Positions 15,303-23,134 of a stretch of DNA of 42,058 bases are shown in pieces (within the stretch, counting starts at the first letter, position 1; each line of letters begins with the position of its first letter). The notes beneath the pieces were generated by a model. The model searched no databases, had not been told where the DNA came from, and saw nothing but the letters and a program-made list of their open reading frames with translations. Source of the stretch: Nanobdellati archaeon (GTDB lineage Archaea > Nanobdellota > Nanobdellia > Woesearchaeales > JAADFO01); contig JAADFO010000020.1 in NCBI GenBank assembly GCA_013152815.1, forward strand, positions 1 through 42,058, in the 5' to 3' direction. The translations under genes were made by a program, and so were the position numbers.

Positions 15303-16778
15303 TCACAGCAGCCTGAGGATCTTCACTTCATAGGGCTTAAAATTGAGCACGCTGCCCTCTGATCCGCCGCTGATGAGATTGTCGAATCCGGAAAAGGAGA
15401 CACCTTTCACGAGCACAGAGACATGGTGCTGATATTTCCCTTCTTTGTTGACAAGGATGAGGAACCTGCCTTCGGATGTCGACGTGGCAATCCCTTTGAT
15501 GGCCGGGGTTTCAGTGAGCGGAAAGAGCGCTGCTCCGCGTGGAACAGCTCTCATCAGACCCGCGAAGACAGGAAAATCATCGAATTTCTTTCCCCTGATG
15601 TCCACCACGCCGAAACCGTCGTCTTCGACCGAGGTGAACTTGTAGAACTGATGCCCTGAGATCGCTCTGCTCCGCACCATGTTGACGACATCCAGGGCGA
15701 GGATGGCAGCACCTTCCTTTCCCGCCATCTCCCGGGCATACTTCTTGCCGGTATGGAGATTGTGTTCACCGATGTAGAGCGGGATGGACGCCCTGGGCTC
15801 GCCCAGGGTATCGAGGAATGCCCGAAGGGCCAGAGGCCCGTCGTAGAAGAGCCGTCTGCTGTTCTGGAAGAACGCGTCCATGTTGTCGGCGGTCTGATAG
15901 CTCGCATAGAGATGGTAGGACGCCCGCAGATGGGGGACCAGCCGGTCGTCCAGGGAACGGTAGAACCGTTCAGTATCAGGATTCCGTCGATGGCCGTCAT
16001 AGTAGGGGAACACGTTTGCAGAGATGGTGATGCCAGGATAACGATCCACCAGGGCGAGACCGATGTCGTTGATGACATCGGCGTAGGACATGCCCAGATT
16101 TGCGAACGTATCCACATCTGGTTCGTTCCATATCTCGATGACCACCTTGTTGTTGCCTATGGCTTCAGGGGATCGGTAGAGGATGTAGTCCACCAGCTGG
16201 AGGACATAGCGTCTGAACTCAGGGTATTTGCCGGTGTGGATGCCCAGCTTGTTCTTCTCAGGGGAGAGCGGACCTGCACCTTCCGGCAGCAGGGTGTCAG
16301 GAGCATGGGCTATCACGAAGGTCATCTCTGCCCCGGTCGCCTTGGCCTCTGCGAGCATCCTGTCGATGGTCTTCAGGTCGGGATCATCCTTGAAATCCGA
16401 CGGGAGGGTTGTCGGCTTGCCGTACTTCACCTTCCACCATGGCCGGAAGAGCCAGTAGCGGACCGTGTCGAAATGGAAACCGTTCCGGTAGACGTCCACC
16501 ACAGGAACCCTGTCGATACCGATGGCCGTCGCCTCGTTGATGCCATGGGCAAGGATGCTGGTGCCTGTACTGGTCGAGAAGTCGGCAGCTATCGTGGACG
16601 ATGATGCCCTGTTGAACAGAGGGATGCTGGTGACCTCATACTGCGCATAGGAGAAGAGACGTTCTCCGTATTGGAGCGGCCCTTCCGCATCGTTGTCAAG
16701 ATACCAGAGAAGGGAATATCCCACAAGCACGAGAAGAAGGACAGCAGAGGATATCCTGAGGAGACGGGAAAGACGCAA
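15303..16778 (-). CDS. Membrane-anchored glycoside hydrolase, GH39/clan-A-like
   Basis: 491 residues. An N-terminal membrane anchor (residues 7-26, LRISSAVLLLVLVGYSLLWY) places the rest outside the cell. A TIM barrel follows, with VIEIWNEPD holding the predicted acid/base E219 and LYIGEHN holding the predicted nucleophile E338, the two-glutamate arrangement of clan-A retaining hydrolases. The last 90 residues are beta-rich (FLILVNKEGKYQHHVSVLVKG, SVLNFKPYEVKILRLL), like the C-terminal beta-sandwich of GH39 and GH30 enzymes. It may trim or remodel the surface glycan. It is followed by no gene on the same strand for over 1 kb. Substrate unknown. Confidence 0.78.
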   Translation of the reverse strand: MRLSRLLRISSAVLLLVLVGYSLLWYLDNDAEGPLQYGERLFSYAQYEVTSIPLFNRASSSTIAADFSTSTGTSILAHGINEATAIGIDRVPVVDVYRNGFHFDTVRYWLFRPWWKVKYGKPTTLPSDFKDDPDLKTIDRMLAEAKATGAEMTFVIAHAPDTLLPEGAGPLSPEKNKLGIHTGKYPEFRRYVLQLVDYILYRSPEAIGNNKVVIEIWNEPDVDTFANLGMSYADVINDIGLALVDRYPGITISANVFPYYDGHRRNPDTERFYRSLDDRLVPHLRASYHLYASYQTADNMDAFFQNSRRLFYDGPLALRAFLDTLGEPRASIPLYIGEHNLHTGKKYAREMAGKEGAAILALDVVNMVRSRAISGHQFYKFTSVEDDGFGVVDIRGKKFDDFPVFAGLMRAVPRGAALFPLTETPAIKGIATSTSEGRFLILVNKEGKYQHHVSVLVKGVSFSGFDNLISGGSEGSVLNFKPYEVKILRLL

Positions 16779-16784
16779 CAGACA

Positions 16785-17099
16785 TCACCATCCCTGTCGG
16801 CTTCCGGGTCGATGACGCCCGCCTCTGCTCATGACATAGATGATCTCCAGCAGGATGACCGAGACCAGCAGCAGCGTGAGGACAAGCGATAAAGAAGTGA
16901 TGCCTCTTACCGATGCCAGGATACCGATGTAGCTCAACAGGAAAGAGGCAGTTATGGTGATGACCAGGCTCAGCCCTATGCCCAGGATGGCCTTGGACAT
17001 CGCATCATGGTCCGGGAAGAGGAGCAGGGCCAGGAGATAGCCGGGAACGAAGAGGACGAGGAGGATGCCCAGGGATGCCAGGAGCAGTTCGAGGATCAT
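16785..17099 (-). CDS. Small three-helix membrane protein, DUF1616-like N-terminal half
   Basis: About 104 residues, nearly all membrane: ILELLLASLGILLVLFVPGY, then AILGIGLSLVITITASFLLSY and ITSLSLVLTLLLVSVILLEI, ending in a basic tail. The spacing and the FVPGYLLALLLFP signature recall the membrane part of archaeal DUF1616 proteins. Start is the ATG overlapping the stop of the upstream gene (AGATGA), so the two are translationally coupled. It ends 7 bp before the glycoside hydrolase start, so all three form an operon. In the usual DUF1616 arrangement membrane and soluble parts are fused; here they are separate and in reverse order (tentative). Confidence 0.6.
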   Translation of the reverse strand: MILELLLASLGILLVLFVPGYLLALLLFPDHDAMSKAILGIGLSLVITITASFLLSYIGILASVRGITSLSLVLTLLLVSVILLEIIYVMSRGGRHRPGSRQGW

Positions 17100-17500
17100 C
17101 TGACCGTCACCCATTGCTGTATCTGTTGGCCGAGGTCAGGAAGAACGACCTCCATGTGCAAAGGATCGCCGGATGCTTTCCCGCTGACCTTGAGCTCCAA
17201 CGTGATGGCCTGTTCCTTTGATGCAGGAATCGATATGGTTTCTTCGTCCACCACCGAACCGTCGGCAAGGACACGATAGGCATAGTCCATGGGCTTCCCT
17301 TCATGGTTGGTGATGGTGAAGGAGAAGGGATATGCCTGGCCGTCTGTCACGGTCTGAGGCAGGATCTTTCCTTTGACAAAGCCCAGTTCAGTGAACGCAT
17401 CTGCCCTGTGGAGCCCTTCCCATGCAGAAGGAGCGAGAAGGACCGTCAAGAATAGCAGGAACGCGACGACGGTGAGCGTGAAGAGAGGGGGGCTGTCCAT
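17096..17500 (-). CDS. Membrane-anchored beta-sandwich protein, DUF1616-like soluble half
   Basis: 134 residues. One membrane segment (about 6-24, LFTLTVVAFLLFLTVLLAP) is followed by a beta-rich domain with GFVKGKILPQTVTDGQAYPF, FTITNHEGKPMDYAYRV and EQAITLELKVSGKASGDPLHMEVV, the pattern of the extracytoplasmic domain found in DUF1616 membrane proteins. Role unknown; probably a partner of the adjacent three-helix protein and of the anchored glycoside hydrolase. Leaderless: a TATA box (17522-17531) stands about 30 nt before the ATG, and the shared motif lies just upstream of it. Confidence 0.62.
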   Translation of the reverse strand: MDSPPLFTLTVVAFLLFLTVLLAPSAWEGLHRADAFTELGFVKGKILPQTVTDGQAYPFSFTITNHEGKPMDYAYRVLADGSVVDEETISIPASKEQAITLELKVSGKASGDPLHMEVVLPDLGQQIQQWVTVR

Positions 17501-17521
17501 GACCCTGAAGAACCACTACCC

Positions 17522-17556
17522 CTTTATAAATCTTAGGTTTTTTACTACTACACAAT
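17522..17556 (-). promoter_or_regulatory. TATA box and shared upstream motif of the DUF1616-like operon
   Basis: ATTTATAAAG on the minus strand (17522-17531), preceded by the 18-bp motif that reads TTTTTACTACTACACAAT on the plus strand (17539-17556). The motif occupies the position of an activator site immediately upstream of the TATA element. Confidence 0.6.
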
Positions 17557-17581
17557 AACAGCAGACGGCCTGGTCGTGGCA

Positions 17582-18118
17582 TCACTTCTTGAGCCGGGAG
17601 ACCTTTGTCTTGTCTGAGATGATGGCAGAATTGCCGGTGGGATCCTCGATGATGAGCTTGAGCTTCTCATGGCCCCACATGACCTTCTGGAGTTTCTTGA
17701 GCAGGTTCTTCGCTTTCTTCTTGACAGCAGCGTCATCTTCCTGCTCCACTGCCGCTTCGATCTGATGCTTCATCCTGTTCAGTATGCCTTCCACGTTGGA
17801 GACGAAGCCATTGGAAGCGACTCCGGGGGTTATGGAACCGACATGAGGCAATCTTACTGTCGCATGAGACGATTTGATGATACGGATGTTCATGTCTTCT
17901 TCAGTAGAGATCTCAAGTTCGGCCTTCATCGGTTCTTTCTTCTCCGCAGCCTCCACATCGGCCTGATGATAATGGCAGCTGGAACAGTTCATGGAAAAGA
18001 TGTAGACCCTGCCGAAGTAGGGGATCTCCCGCTCATCCTCCATCAGAGTAAGGGTCTTCTTCTTGCACATGGGACAGGCCTGACCCTGGATGATATCTGG
18101 TGCGGACTCTTCTGCCAT
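17582..18118 (-). CDS. zpr1: ZPR1-family zinc-finger protein
   Basis: 178 residues with one ZPR1 module. The four-cysteine zinc finger is CPMCKKKTLTL followed by NCSSCHYHQADV (residues about 15-50). The double-stranded beta-helix part contains LPHVGSITPGVASNGFVSNVEGIL, the archaeal/eukaryotic ZPR1 signature. Eukaryotic ZPR1 binds translation factor eEF1A; the archaeal protein probably assists the elongation factor too (inference from family). The correct start is the ATG at 18118, about 30 nt from a TATA box (TTAAATAA, 18141-18148); a longer upstream reading frame has no domain content. No operon partner. Confidence 0.88.
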   Translation of the reverse strand: MAEESAPDIIQGQACPMCKKKTLTLMEDEREIPYFGRVYIFSMNCSSCHYHQADVEAAEKKEPMKAELEISTEEDMNIRIIKSSHATVRLPHVGSITPGVASNGFVSNVEGILNRMKHQIEAAVEQEDDAAVKKKAKNLLKKLQKVMWGHEKLKLIIEDPTGNSAIISDKTKVSRLKK

Positions 18119-18189
18119 AGGTTGAATCCTGCAAAGCCAGTTATTTAAGGTTTTTGGTGAAGAGAAAAACAGGGAAGAGCATCCTGCGC

Positions 18190-19668
18190 TCACTGCGGCT
18201 GGAGACGTTTCCTGCTCAAGGCGACGAACAGCCCATAGGCCAGGGGAACGACGACGACGCTCCACCCGATGGCAAGAGCCCAGCCAGGATAGCCTTCATA
18301 GGGACCCTCCATCTCCTTGATGAACTGCATCACCAACAGGAGGATGAGGACTGCGGGGATGACATATCGTATCAGATGGTCCCACCATGCTCCCATCTTC
18401 CACCGGCTGACACTGTTGATGTACTCCCGAAGCCTTCGTGCACCATAGACCCAGCCGACGGCAATGGCCTCGAAAAGACCGACGAGCACCAGGCCGAAAT
18501 TGGTGACAAAATGGTCCACGATGTCAAGGAAATAGAGGCCGGCATGGGTGACGAACAATGTCCCGAAGACGAAGGCAGTGAGGCATACCCCGAAGGCTAT
18601 CTTCTTGGTGCTCATGTCCCTGAACCGGTCCTTGATGACCGTATCGACCGCTTCCACAAGCGAGAAAGCGCTGTCGATGCCCAGGCTCAACAGGGTCAGG
18701 AAAAAGAGGGCAGAGAACAGCCAGGAAAGAGGCATCAACGCCAAGGCCTGGGGAAAGACCACGAAGGCAAGGCCCGGCCCCGATGTCACCACATCACCCA
18801 CGCTGACTCCTGTGGTCGTCGCCATGTAACCCAGGACAGAAAAGACCACAAAGCCAGCGAAGAGGCTGATGCCTGAGTTGGTCAGGGCGGTGATCCACGC
18901 ATCGCCGGTGATGTTCTGGTCCTTGCGGTTGAAGGACGCGTAGGCGATCATGACACCAAAGCCAAGAGAAAGAGTGAAGAATATCTGTGACGCCGCAGCC
19001 AGCCATATCTCAGTGCTCATGAGAGCAGAGAAATCAGGCGTGATGTAGAACAGGATGCCTGACAAGGCACCGTCGAGGGTGATGCCCCTGATGAAGATGA
19101 CCAGCAAGAGGATGATGGGAAGAGGCATGGTCACGAGGACGACCTTGCCGACGCTCTTGACCCCTTTCCGGACAGAAAGGTAGATGAGGACCCAGACGAC
19201 CAACAGAGCCGCGAACAGTGTCCAGTTGATGCCGCCGACATCGCCGACGCTCCCTGAAATGTGGAGGATGTGATCGAAGAAATACCCCTTGGCATCTCCT
19301 GCCCAGGGCATCTTTGCCTGGAAGGAATTGAAAAAGAACACCAACGCCCAGGCCATGACCGCTGCATAGTAGACGACCACCACAAAGCCTGAGAAGATGG
19401 CCATGGTTCCTATGCCGCCGAGCCGATGATGGATGCTCCGGAAGGCGGCGACAGCACCTTTCTGGAGCTTCTGGCCGAGGGCGAACTCGAGGATCAGGAG
19501 AGGAACCCCCAAGATGAAGAGAGCGATGAGGTAAGGGACGAGGAAAGCCCCCCCGCCATACTTGTAGGCGAGATAGGGAAAACGCCAGACATTGCCCAGG
19601 CCGACAGCGCTGCCGATGGCAGCGAAAAGAAAGATCATACGGGAGGACCAACGGGCTCTCTGTTCCAT
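18190..19668 (-). CDS. Sodium:neurotransmitter symporter family transporter (NSS/SNF)
   Basis: About 492 residues with 11-12 membrane helices. The first helix carries the family signature IFLFAAIGSAVGLGNVWRFPYLAYKYGGGAF in segments around residues 12-42, where unwound-helix residues bind Na+ and substrate in LeuT. A second conserved block is GFGVMIAYASFNRKDQNITGDAW near residue 240. It imports an amino acid or similar solute with Na+. Two ATG codons are adjacent; GAGGTG lies 5 nt before the second, which is taken as the start. A TATA box at about 19745-19755 gives a leader of roughly 55 nt. Single-gene unit. Substrate cannot be predicted. Confidence 0.93.
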   Translation of the reverse strand: MEQRARWSSRMIFLFAAIGSAVGLGNVWRFPYLAYKYGGGAFLVPYLIALFILGVPLLILEFALGQKLQKGAVAAFRSIHHRLGGIGTMAIFSGFVVVVYYAAVMAWALVFFFNSFQAKMPWAGDAKGYFFDHILHISGSVGDVGGINWTLFAALLVVWVLIYLSVRKGVKSVGKVVLVTMPLPIILLLVIFIRGITLDGALSGILFYITPDFSALMSTEIWLAAASQIFFTLSLGFGVMIAYASFNRKDQNITGDAWITALTNSGISLFAGFVVFSVLGYMATTTGVSVGDVVTSGPGLAFVVFPQALALMPLSWLFSALFFLTLLSLGIDSAFSLVEAVDTVIKDRFRDMSTKKIAFGVCLTAFVFGTLFVTHAGLYFLDIVDHFVTNFGLVLVGLFEAIAVGWVYGARRLREYINSVSRWKMGAWWDHLIRYVIPAVLILLLVMQFIKEMEGPYEGYPGWALAIGWSVVVVPLAYGLFVALSRKRLQPQ

Positions 19669-19744
19669 CATAACACCTCTTTTATGCGGATAAGCACCAG
19701 ATCACAGGACCAGGTCATACGGATAGGCAGCAGGGAGGCAGACA

Positions 19745-19755
19745 CTTTAAATAAG
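19745..19755 (-). promoter_or_regulatory. TATA box of the NSS transporter gene
   Basis: Minus-strand CTTATTTAAAG, about 85 nt before the ATG. One of the few genes here predicted to have a leader plus a Shine-Dalgarno (GAGGTG). Confidence 0.45.
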
Positions 19756-19774
19756 TTTTGGACATATGGACGCA

Positions 19775-20311
19775 TCATCGAACATCCATCCAACCTCTGA
19801 CGAGCCTGTGCTGGTCCTTCACTCTCCTGACATATTCCTCGCCGAGCTCCTTCCGGAACCGGTCGATGACATAATCGATATCCTTCTCGACATCATAGGC
19901 GACAAGGTTGTCGGCGTAGGAGATGATGACCTCTTCCTTGGTCTGGGGCAAGAAGTCCTCTTTCGGCAGAGGCAACCCCTGCTTCTCGATGTCTTCCCGG
20001 GAGATGCCTACACCGATATGGGTCTCGCAGACCCGGGCATGGGCAGGAAGGCCTTCCTTGCGGAGCATCTTTCCGCCTTCGATACCATGCCTGATAGAAC
20101 CTTTTCCAGGAGGATAGCGGAAACGGCCGATGTCATGGAGCAGGGCAGCAGACCGCACAAAGTCCACATCGACTCCGGGACATTGCCTCGCGATCCTGAC
20201 AGCCACCTCCTTGACCGTCTGCACATGCCTGAGGAGGAGATCATAGCTGGCTTCGCTGGGTGCATGGCGACGGAGCAGGGCGAGTGCCTGCTGTTCAGAG
20301 AGCTTTTCCAT
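19775..20311 (-). CDS. HD-domain metal-dependent phosphohydrolase (archaeal TIGR00295-like)
   Basis: 178 residues. HD motifs in order: LLRHVQTVKEVAVRIA (first His), RSAALLHDIGRFRYP (the HD pair near residue 57), IRHGIEGGKMLRKEGL, THIGVGISREDIEKQGLPLP, and VIISYADNLVAYD (last Asp). This layout is that of small archaeal HD hydrolases of the TIGR00295 type, which probably act on nucleotides or phosphorylated small molecules; no substrate is known. TATA element at 20333-20343 about 32 nt from the ATG. Divergent from the hydrogenase operon, whose promoter is about 90 bp away. Confidence 0.85.
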   Translation of the reverse strand: MEKLSEQQALALLRRHAPSEASYDLLLRHVQTVKEVAVRIARQCPGVDVDFVRSAALLHDIGRFRYPPGKGSIRHGIEGGKMLRKEGLPAHARVCETHIGVGISREDIEKQGLPLPKEDFLPQTKEEVIISYADNLVAYDVEKDIDYVIDRFRKELGEEYVRRVKDQHRLVRGWMDVR

Positions 20312-20404
20312 GCCAAGCCCTTACTTCCCGGCAGTATATATGTATTTTGTATCATGGGCGTGCGTATCATAGACAAGGAAGAGCAGAGCCACAGCATCCA
20401 CTAG

Positions 20405-20414
20405 ATTTATAAAG
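20405..20414 (+). promoter_or_regulatory. TATA box of the hydrogenase operon
   Basis: ATTTATAAAG predicts transcription start near 20433-20438. This falls after the TTG at 20427, so the true start of hydB is likely internal. Confidence 0.6.
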
Positions 20415-20504
20415 CCAAATAATATCTTGAAGGACAACAAGAAGAAAGAAAGCGACAAGAAAGCGTCAAGAAGAGAAAGGCAAGAAGCAAAAAAAAGAGG
20501 TCCT

Positions 20505-21497
20505 ATGCCCTTGATGGAAACCTATCGCCAGACAAAGGCAGACTGGAAACGTTTTCTAGAAGCACTCATGAAAGGCAGGGAGCTCATAGCTCCGGTGAAG
20601 AGAGACCTCGTACGTTTCGAGCGGGTCAAGGACATCGAGGACATCCACCTGAAAAGCATGTCCTATTTCCCTGCAAAGCACTGGTTCTTCCCTGAAGAGC
20701 AGACCCTGTTCCGTTTCTCCAAGAAAGGCTTCGAGATGCCCAAGCAGAAAGAGCCTCGCAGGGTGTTCTTCGGACTACGGAAATGCGATCTCAACGCCAT
20801 CAAGCATCAGGACATGGTCTTCATCAAGCAGGCAAAGGATCCCTACTACAAAGCACTACGGAAAAAATCTTTGCTATTAGGATACCATTGCAGGACCGCG
20901 CCCTCGCCGTTCTGCTTCTGCGAATCGTTGGGATTGCCTGATTTCTTCGACCTTCTCTATTACGAGCGAAAGGATCATTTCGTGGTAGAGGTCGGGTCGG
21001 CGAAGGGAAAGGCGCTGGTCAAGAAATACGGAAGATGGTTCCACGCCGAGAAGGGACTCACCCCAGAGCAACGCAGGATCAAGAATGCTGACACGCTTGA
21101 GGAGACAGACATAGGAAGGTTCTACGACCATCCAGGATGGAAAGAAGGCGTGAACCTCTGTCTCTCCTGCGGAGCATGCACAGCACTCTGTCCGACCTGC
21201 TACTGCCACTCCATCCATGACGAGGTGACCGTGGCAGACCCGGGCAGCGGCGAACGGAAAAGGCAATGGTCAAGCTGCCAGCTCCAGGGCTTTACCAAAG
21301 TGGCAGGAGGCCATGTCTTCAGGAAAGACAGGGAGTCAAGGTTCAAGCACCGGATCTACCACCAGCTGGAATGGTTCAGGGAAAAGAACAAGGTTCCCCT
21401 ATGCACAGGCTGCGGTCGGTGCATCCAGGGCTGCCCGACGAGGATCGACTGGGTAAGCATGATCAACAGGATGAAAGATGACGAACACAGGACATAG
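20505..21497 (+). CDS. hydB: Group 3b [NiFe] hydrogenase/sulfhydrogenase beta subunit, 4Fe-4S electron carrier
   Basis: Electron-transfer subunit of the cytosolic sulfhydrogenase. It carries two ferredoxin-like [4Fe-4S] motifs near the C-terminus, CLSCGACTALCPTCYC and CTGCGRCIQGCP, and the family block VFFGLRKCDLNAIKHQD. In the Pyrococcus enzyme HydB passes electrons between the FAD/NAD(P) subunit HydG and the NiFe core HydDA. Start: the reading frame extends to a TTG at 20427 with a Lys/Arg-rich leader, but the TATA box predicts transcription from about 20435, and the domain begins near METYRQTKADWKRF, so ATG 20505 (GAGGT upstream) is preferred. First gene of hydB-G-D-A; overlaps hydG by 20 bp. 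Confidence 0.93.
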   Translation: MPLMETYRQTKADWKRFLEALMKGRELIAPVKRDLVRFERVKDIEDIHLKSMSYFPAKHWFFPEEQTLFRFSKKGFEMPKQKEPRRVFFGLRKCDLNAIKHQDMVFIKQAKDPYYKALRKKSLLLGYHCRTAPSPFCFCESLGLPDFFDLLYYERKDHFVVEVGSAKGKALVKKYGRWFHAEKGLTPEQRRIKNADTLEETDIGRFYDHPGWKEGVNLCLSCGACTALCPTCYCHSIHDEVTVADPGSGERKRQWSSCQLQGFTKVAGGHVFRKDRESRFKHRIYHQLEWFREKNKVPLCTGCGRCIQGCPTRIDWVSMINRMKDDEHRT

Positions 21498-22302
21498 CCA
21501 GGAAGAGAACCCTCTCCAGCCCAGGCCATACCGTGTGAGGGAATACTATCGGGAGACGCCCGACACCTTCACGCTCACCATAGATATGGCTGTCGACCAT
21601 GACCCTGGCCAGTTCGTGCAGGTGAGCCTTCCCGGCATCGGAGAGAGCCCCATCTCGATCTGTTCGGACTCCAGGAAGTTCATCAAGCTCAACATCAGGG
21701 AAGTGGGCAGGGTGACGAGAGAGCTTGCAGGACTACGGAAAGGGGACACCGTCTTCCTTCGGGGCCCCTATGGCAAGGGATATCCTATGGAGCAGCTCAG
21801 GGGCAATGACCTCATCATCGTCGGGGGAGGATGCGGAATCGCTCCGTTGAAAGGCACCATCGACTATATCGAGAACCACCGGGAAGCGTATGGAGAAGTC
21901 AACCTGTTCATCGGCTACCGTTCCCCCAAGGACATCATCTTCTCCAGAGAACTGGAGGAATGGCAGCAGAAGTACCACCTCCATGTCATGGTCGACCAGA
22001 ACCCCGCAGGGGAGTTCTGCTACGACGGCAGGACCGGGTTCGTGACCGAAGCCATCAGGGAGAAGGTGCAGGACAACCGCAACAAGGTGGTGTTCATCTG
22101 CGGCCCGCCGGTCATGATGAGAGCAGTCATAGGAATCCTCCAGGAGAAGGGCTTCAACGACGACCAGATCTTCGTCTCTGCAGAACGGCTCATGTTCTGC
22201 GCCATCGGGGTCTGCTGCCATTGCATGATAAAGGGGAAGTTCACATGCATCGACGGTCCGGTATTCAGGTATGACCAGATCAAGGAGGATGAGCAGGAAT
22301 GA
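21478..22302 (+). CDS. hydG: Group 3b [NiFe] hydrogenase gamma subunit, FAD/NAD(P)-binding
   Basis: 274 residues, ferredoxin-NADP reductase fold. FAD domain: PDTFTLTIDM, PGQFVQVSLPGIGESPISI. NAD(P) domain: IIVGGGCGIAPLKGTIDY, INLFIGYRSPKDIIF-type strand and FICGPPVMMRAVIGIL. The C-terminal MFCAIGVCCHCMIKGKFTCIDGP segment supplies the cysteines of a [2Fe-2S] cluster, as in dihydroorotate dehydrogenase electron-transfer subunits. It exchanges electrons with NAD(P)H. Overlaps hydB upstream and hydD downstream (ATGA), so translation is coupled. Confidence 0.94.
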   Translation: MTNTGHSQEENPLQPRPYRVREYYRETPDTFTLTIDMAVDHDPGQFVQVSLPGIGESPISICSDSRKFIKLNIREVGRVTRELAGLRKGDTVFLRGPYGKGYPMEQLRGNDLIIVGGGCGIAPLKGTIDYIENHREAYGEVNLFIGYRSPKDIIFSRELEEWQQKYHLHVMVDQNPAGEFCYDGRTGFVTEAIREKVQDNRNKVVFICGPPVMMRAVIGILQEKGFNDDQIFVSAERLMFCAIGVCCHCMIKGKFTCIDGPVFRYDQIKEDEQE

Positions 22303-23099
22303 GCAGAGCAAAGAATCCTGGAAAGCCAAGACAGCCCAAGAAGCTCAGGGTCGGCATCTATGGGATAACAGGCTGCGCAGGCTGCCAACTCTCCATCATC
22401 TTCAACGAGGATGATATACTGGACCTGCTCGATCTCGTCGACCTCCAGGCATTCCCCTTCATCAAAGAGGTCAATGCAGACCAGCATTTCGACTGGGTGA
22501 TCGTCGAAGGCCTGGTCGCCTCTGAACAGGATCTCGCGACGGTCAAGAAGCTGCGCAGGAACGCGAAATACCTCGTGTCGCTCGGTGCGTGCGCGGCCAC
22601 CGGCTGCGTGCCGGCATACCGGCAGTTCACCCTGAAAGAGAACTATGAACATCTCCTGTACAGGAAACAGAAGCGCCTCAAAGATGTCGAACCGACACCC
22701 ATCGATGCACACGTCAAAGTGGACTATTATATACCGGGCTGCCCGCCGGACAAGAAAGAGATACTGGGCTTCTTCACCGCGATCGCGAGAGGGATCGAAC
22801 CCAGGGGGACCGACAATCCGGTCTGCGTCGAATGCCGGAAGAACGGAAACGCCTGTCTCCTGGACCAGGGAAAGCCCTGCCTCGGGCCCATCACTGCAGG
22901 CGGCTGCCATGCGGTCTGCATCAACGGAGGGCTGGAATGCTGGGGCTGTCGCGGCCCCACCAAAGACATGAACCTCAACCTCATGATCGACATCCTCCGG
23001 AAGAAAGGCTTCGACGACAGGTTCATCCGTGATAGGATGCGGACCTTTGCCGGCCTCAAGCTGCCGACGCTCAACAGGATATTCCACGGAAAAGGATGA
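22299..23099 (+). CDS. hydD: Group 3b [NiFe] hydrogenase small (delta) subunit
   Basis: 266 residues. N-terminal GIYGITGCAGCQLSI provides C-x2-C ligands of the proximal [4Fe-4S] cluster; further ligands lie in GACAATGCVP and YIPGCPPDKKEI. The second half has CVECRKNGNACLL, PCLGPITAGGCHAVC and LECWGCRGP for the medial and distal clusters. It relays electrons between the NiFe site in HydA and HydB. No Tat signal peptide, agreeing with a cytoplasmic enzyme. Starts within the hydG stop (ATGA overlap). All expected cluster cysteines appear present. Confidence 0.95.
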   Translation: MSRAKNPGKPRQPKKLRVGIYGITGCAGCQLSIIFNEDDILDLLDLVDLQAFPFIKEVNADQHFDWVIVEGLVASEQDLATVKKLRRNAKYLVSLGACAATGCVPAYRQFTLKENYEHLLYRKQKRLKDVEPTPIDAHVKVDYYIPGCPPDKKEILGFFTAIARGIEPRGTDNPVCVECRKNGNACLLDQGKPCLGPITAGGCHAVCINGGLECWGCRGPTKDMNLNLMIDILRKKGFDDRFIRDRMRTFAGLKLPTLNRIFHGKG

Positions 23100-23134
23100 T
23101 GAACACCCGATAAAAGGGATGGACAGGGCACCAC

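Noticed and set aside
17582-18265. Longer ZPR1 with 49 extra N-terminal residues
   Set aside because: The extra residues are low-complexity and overlap the transporter gene, and the TATA box lies within them.
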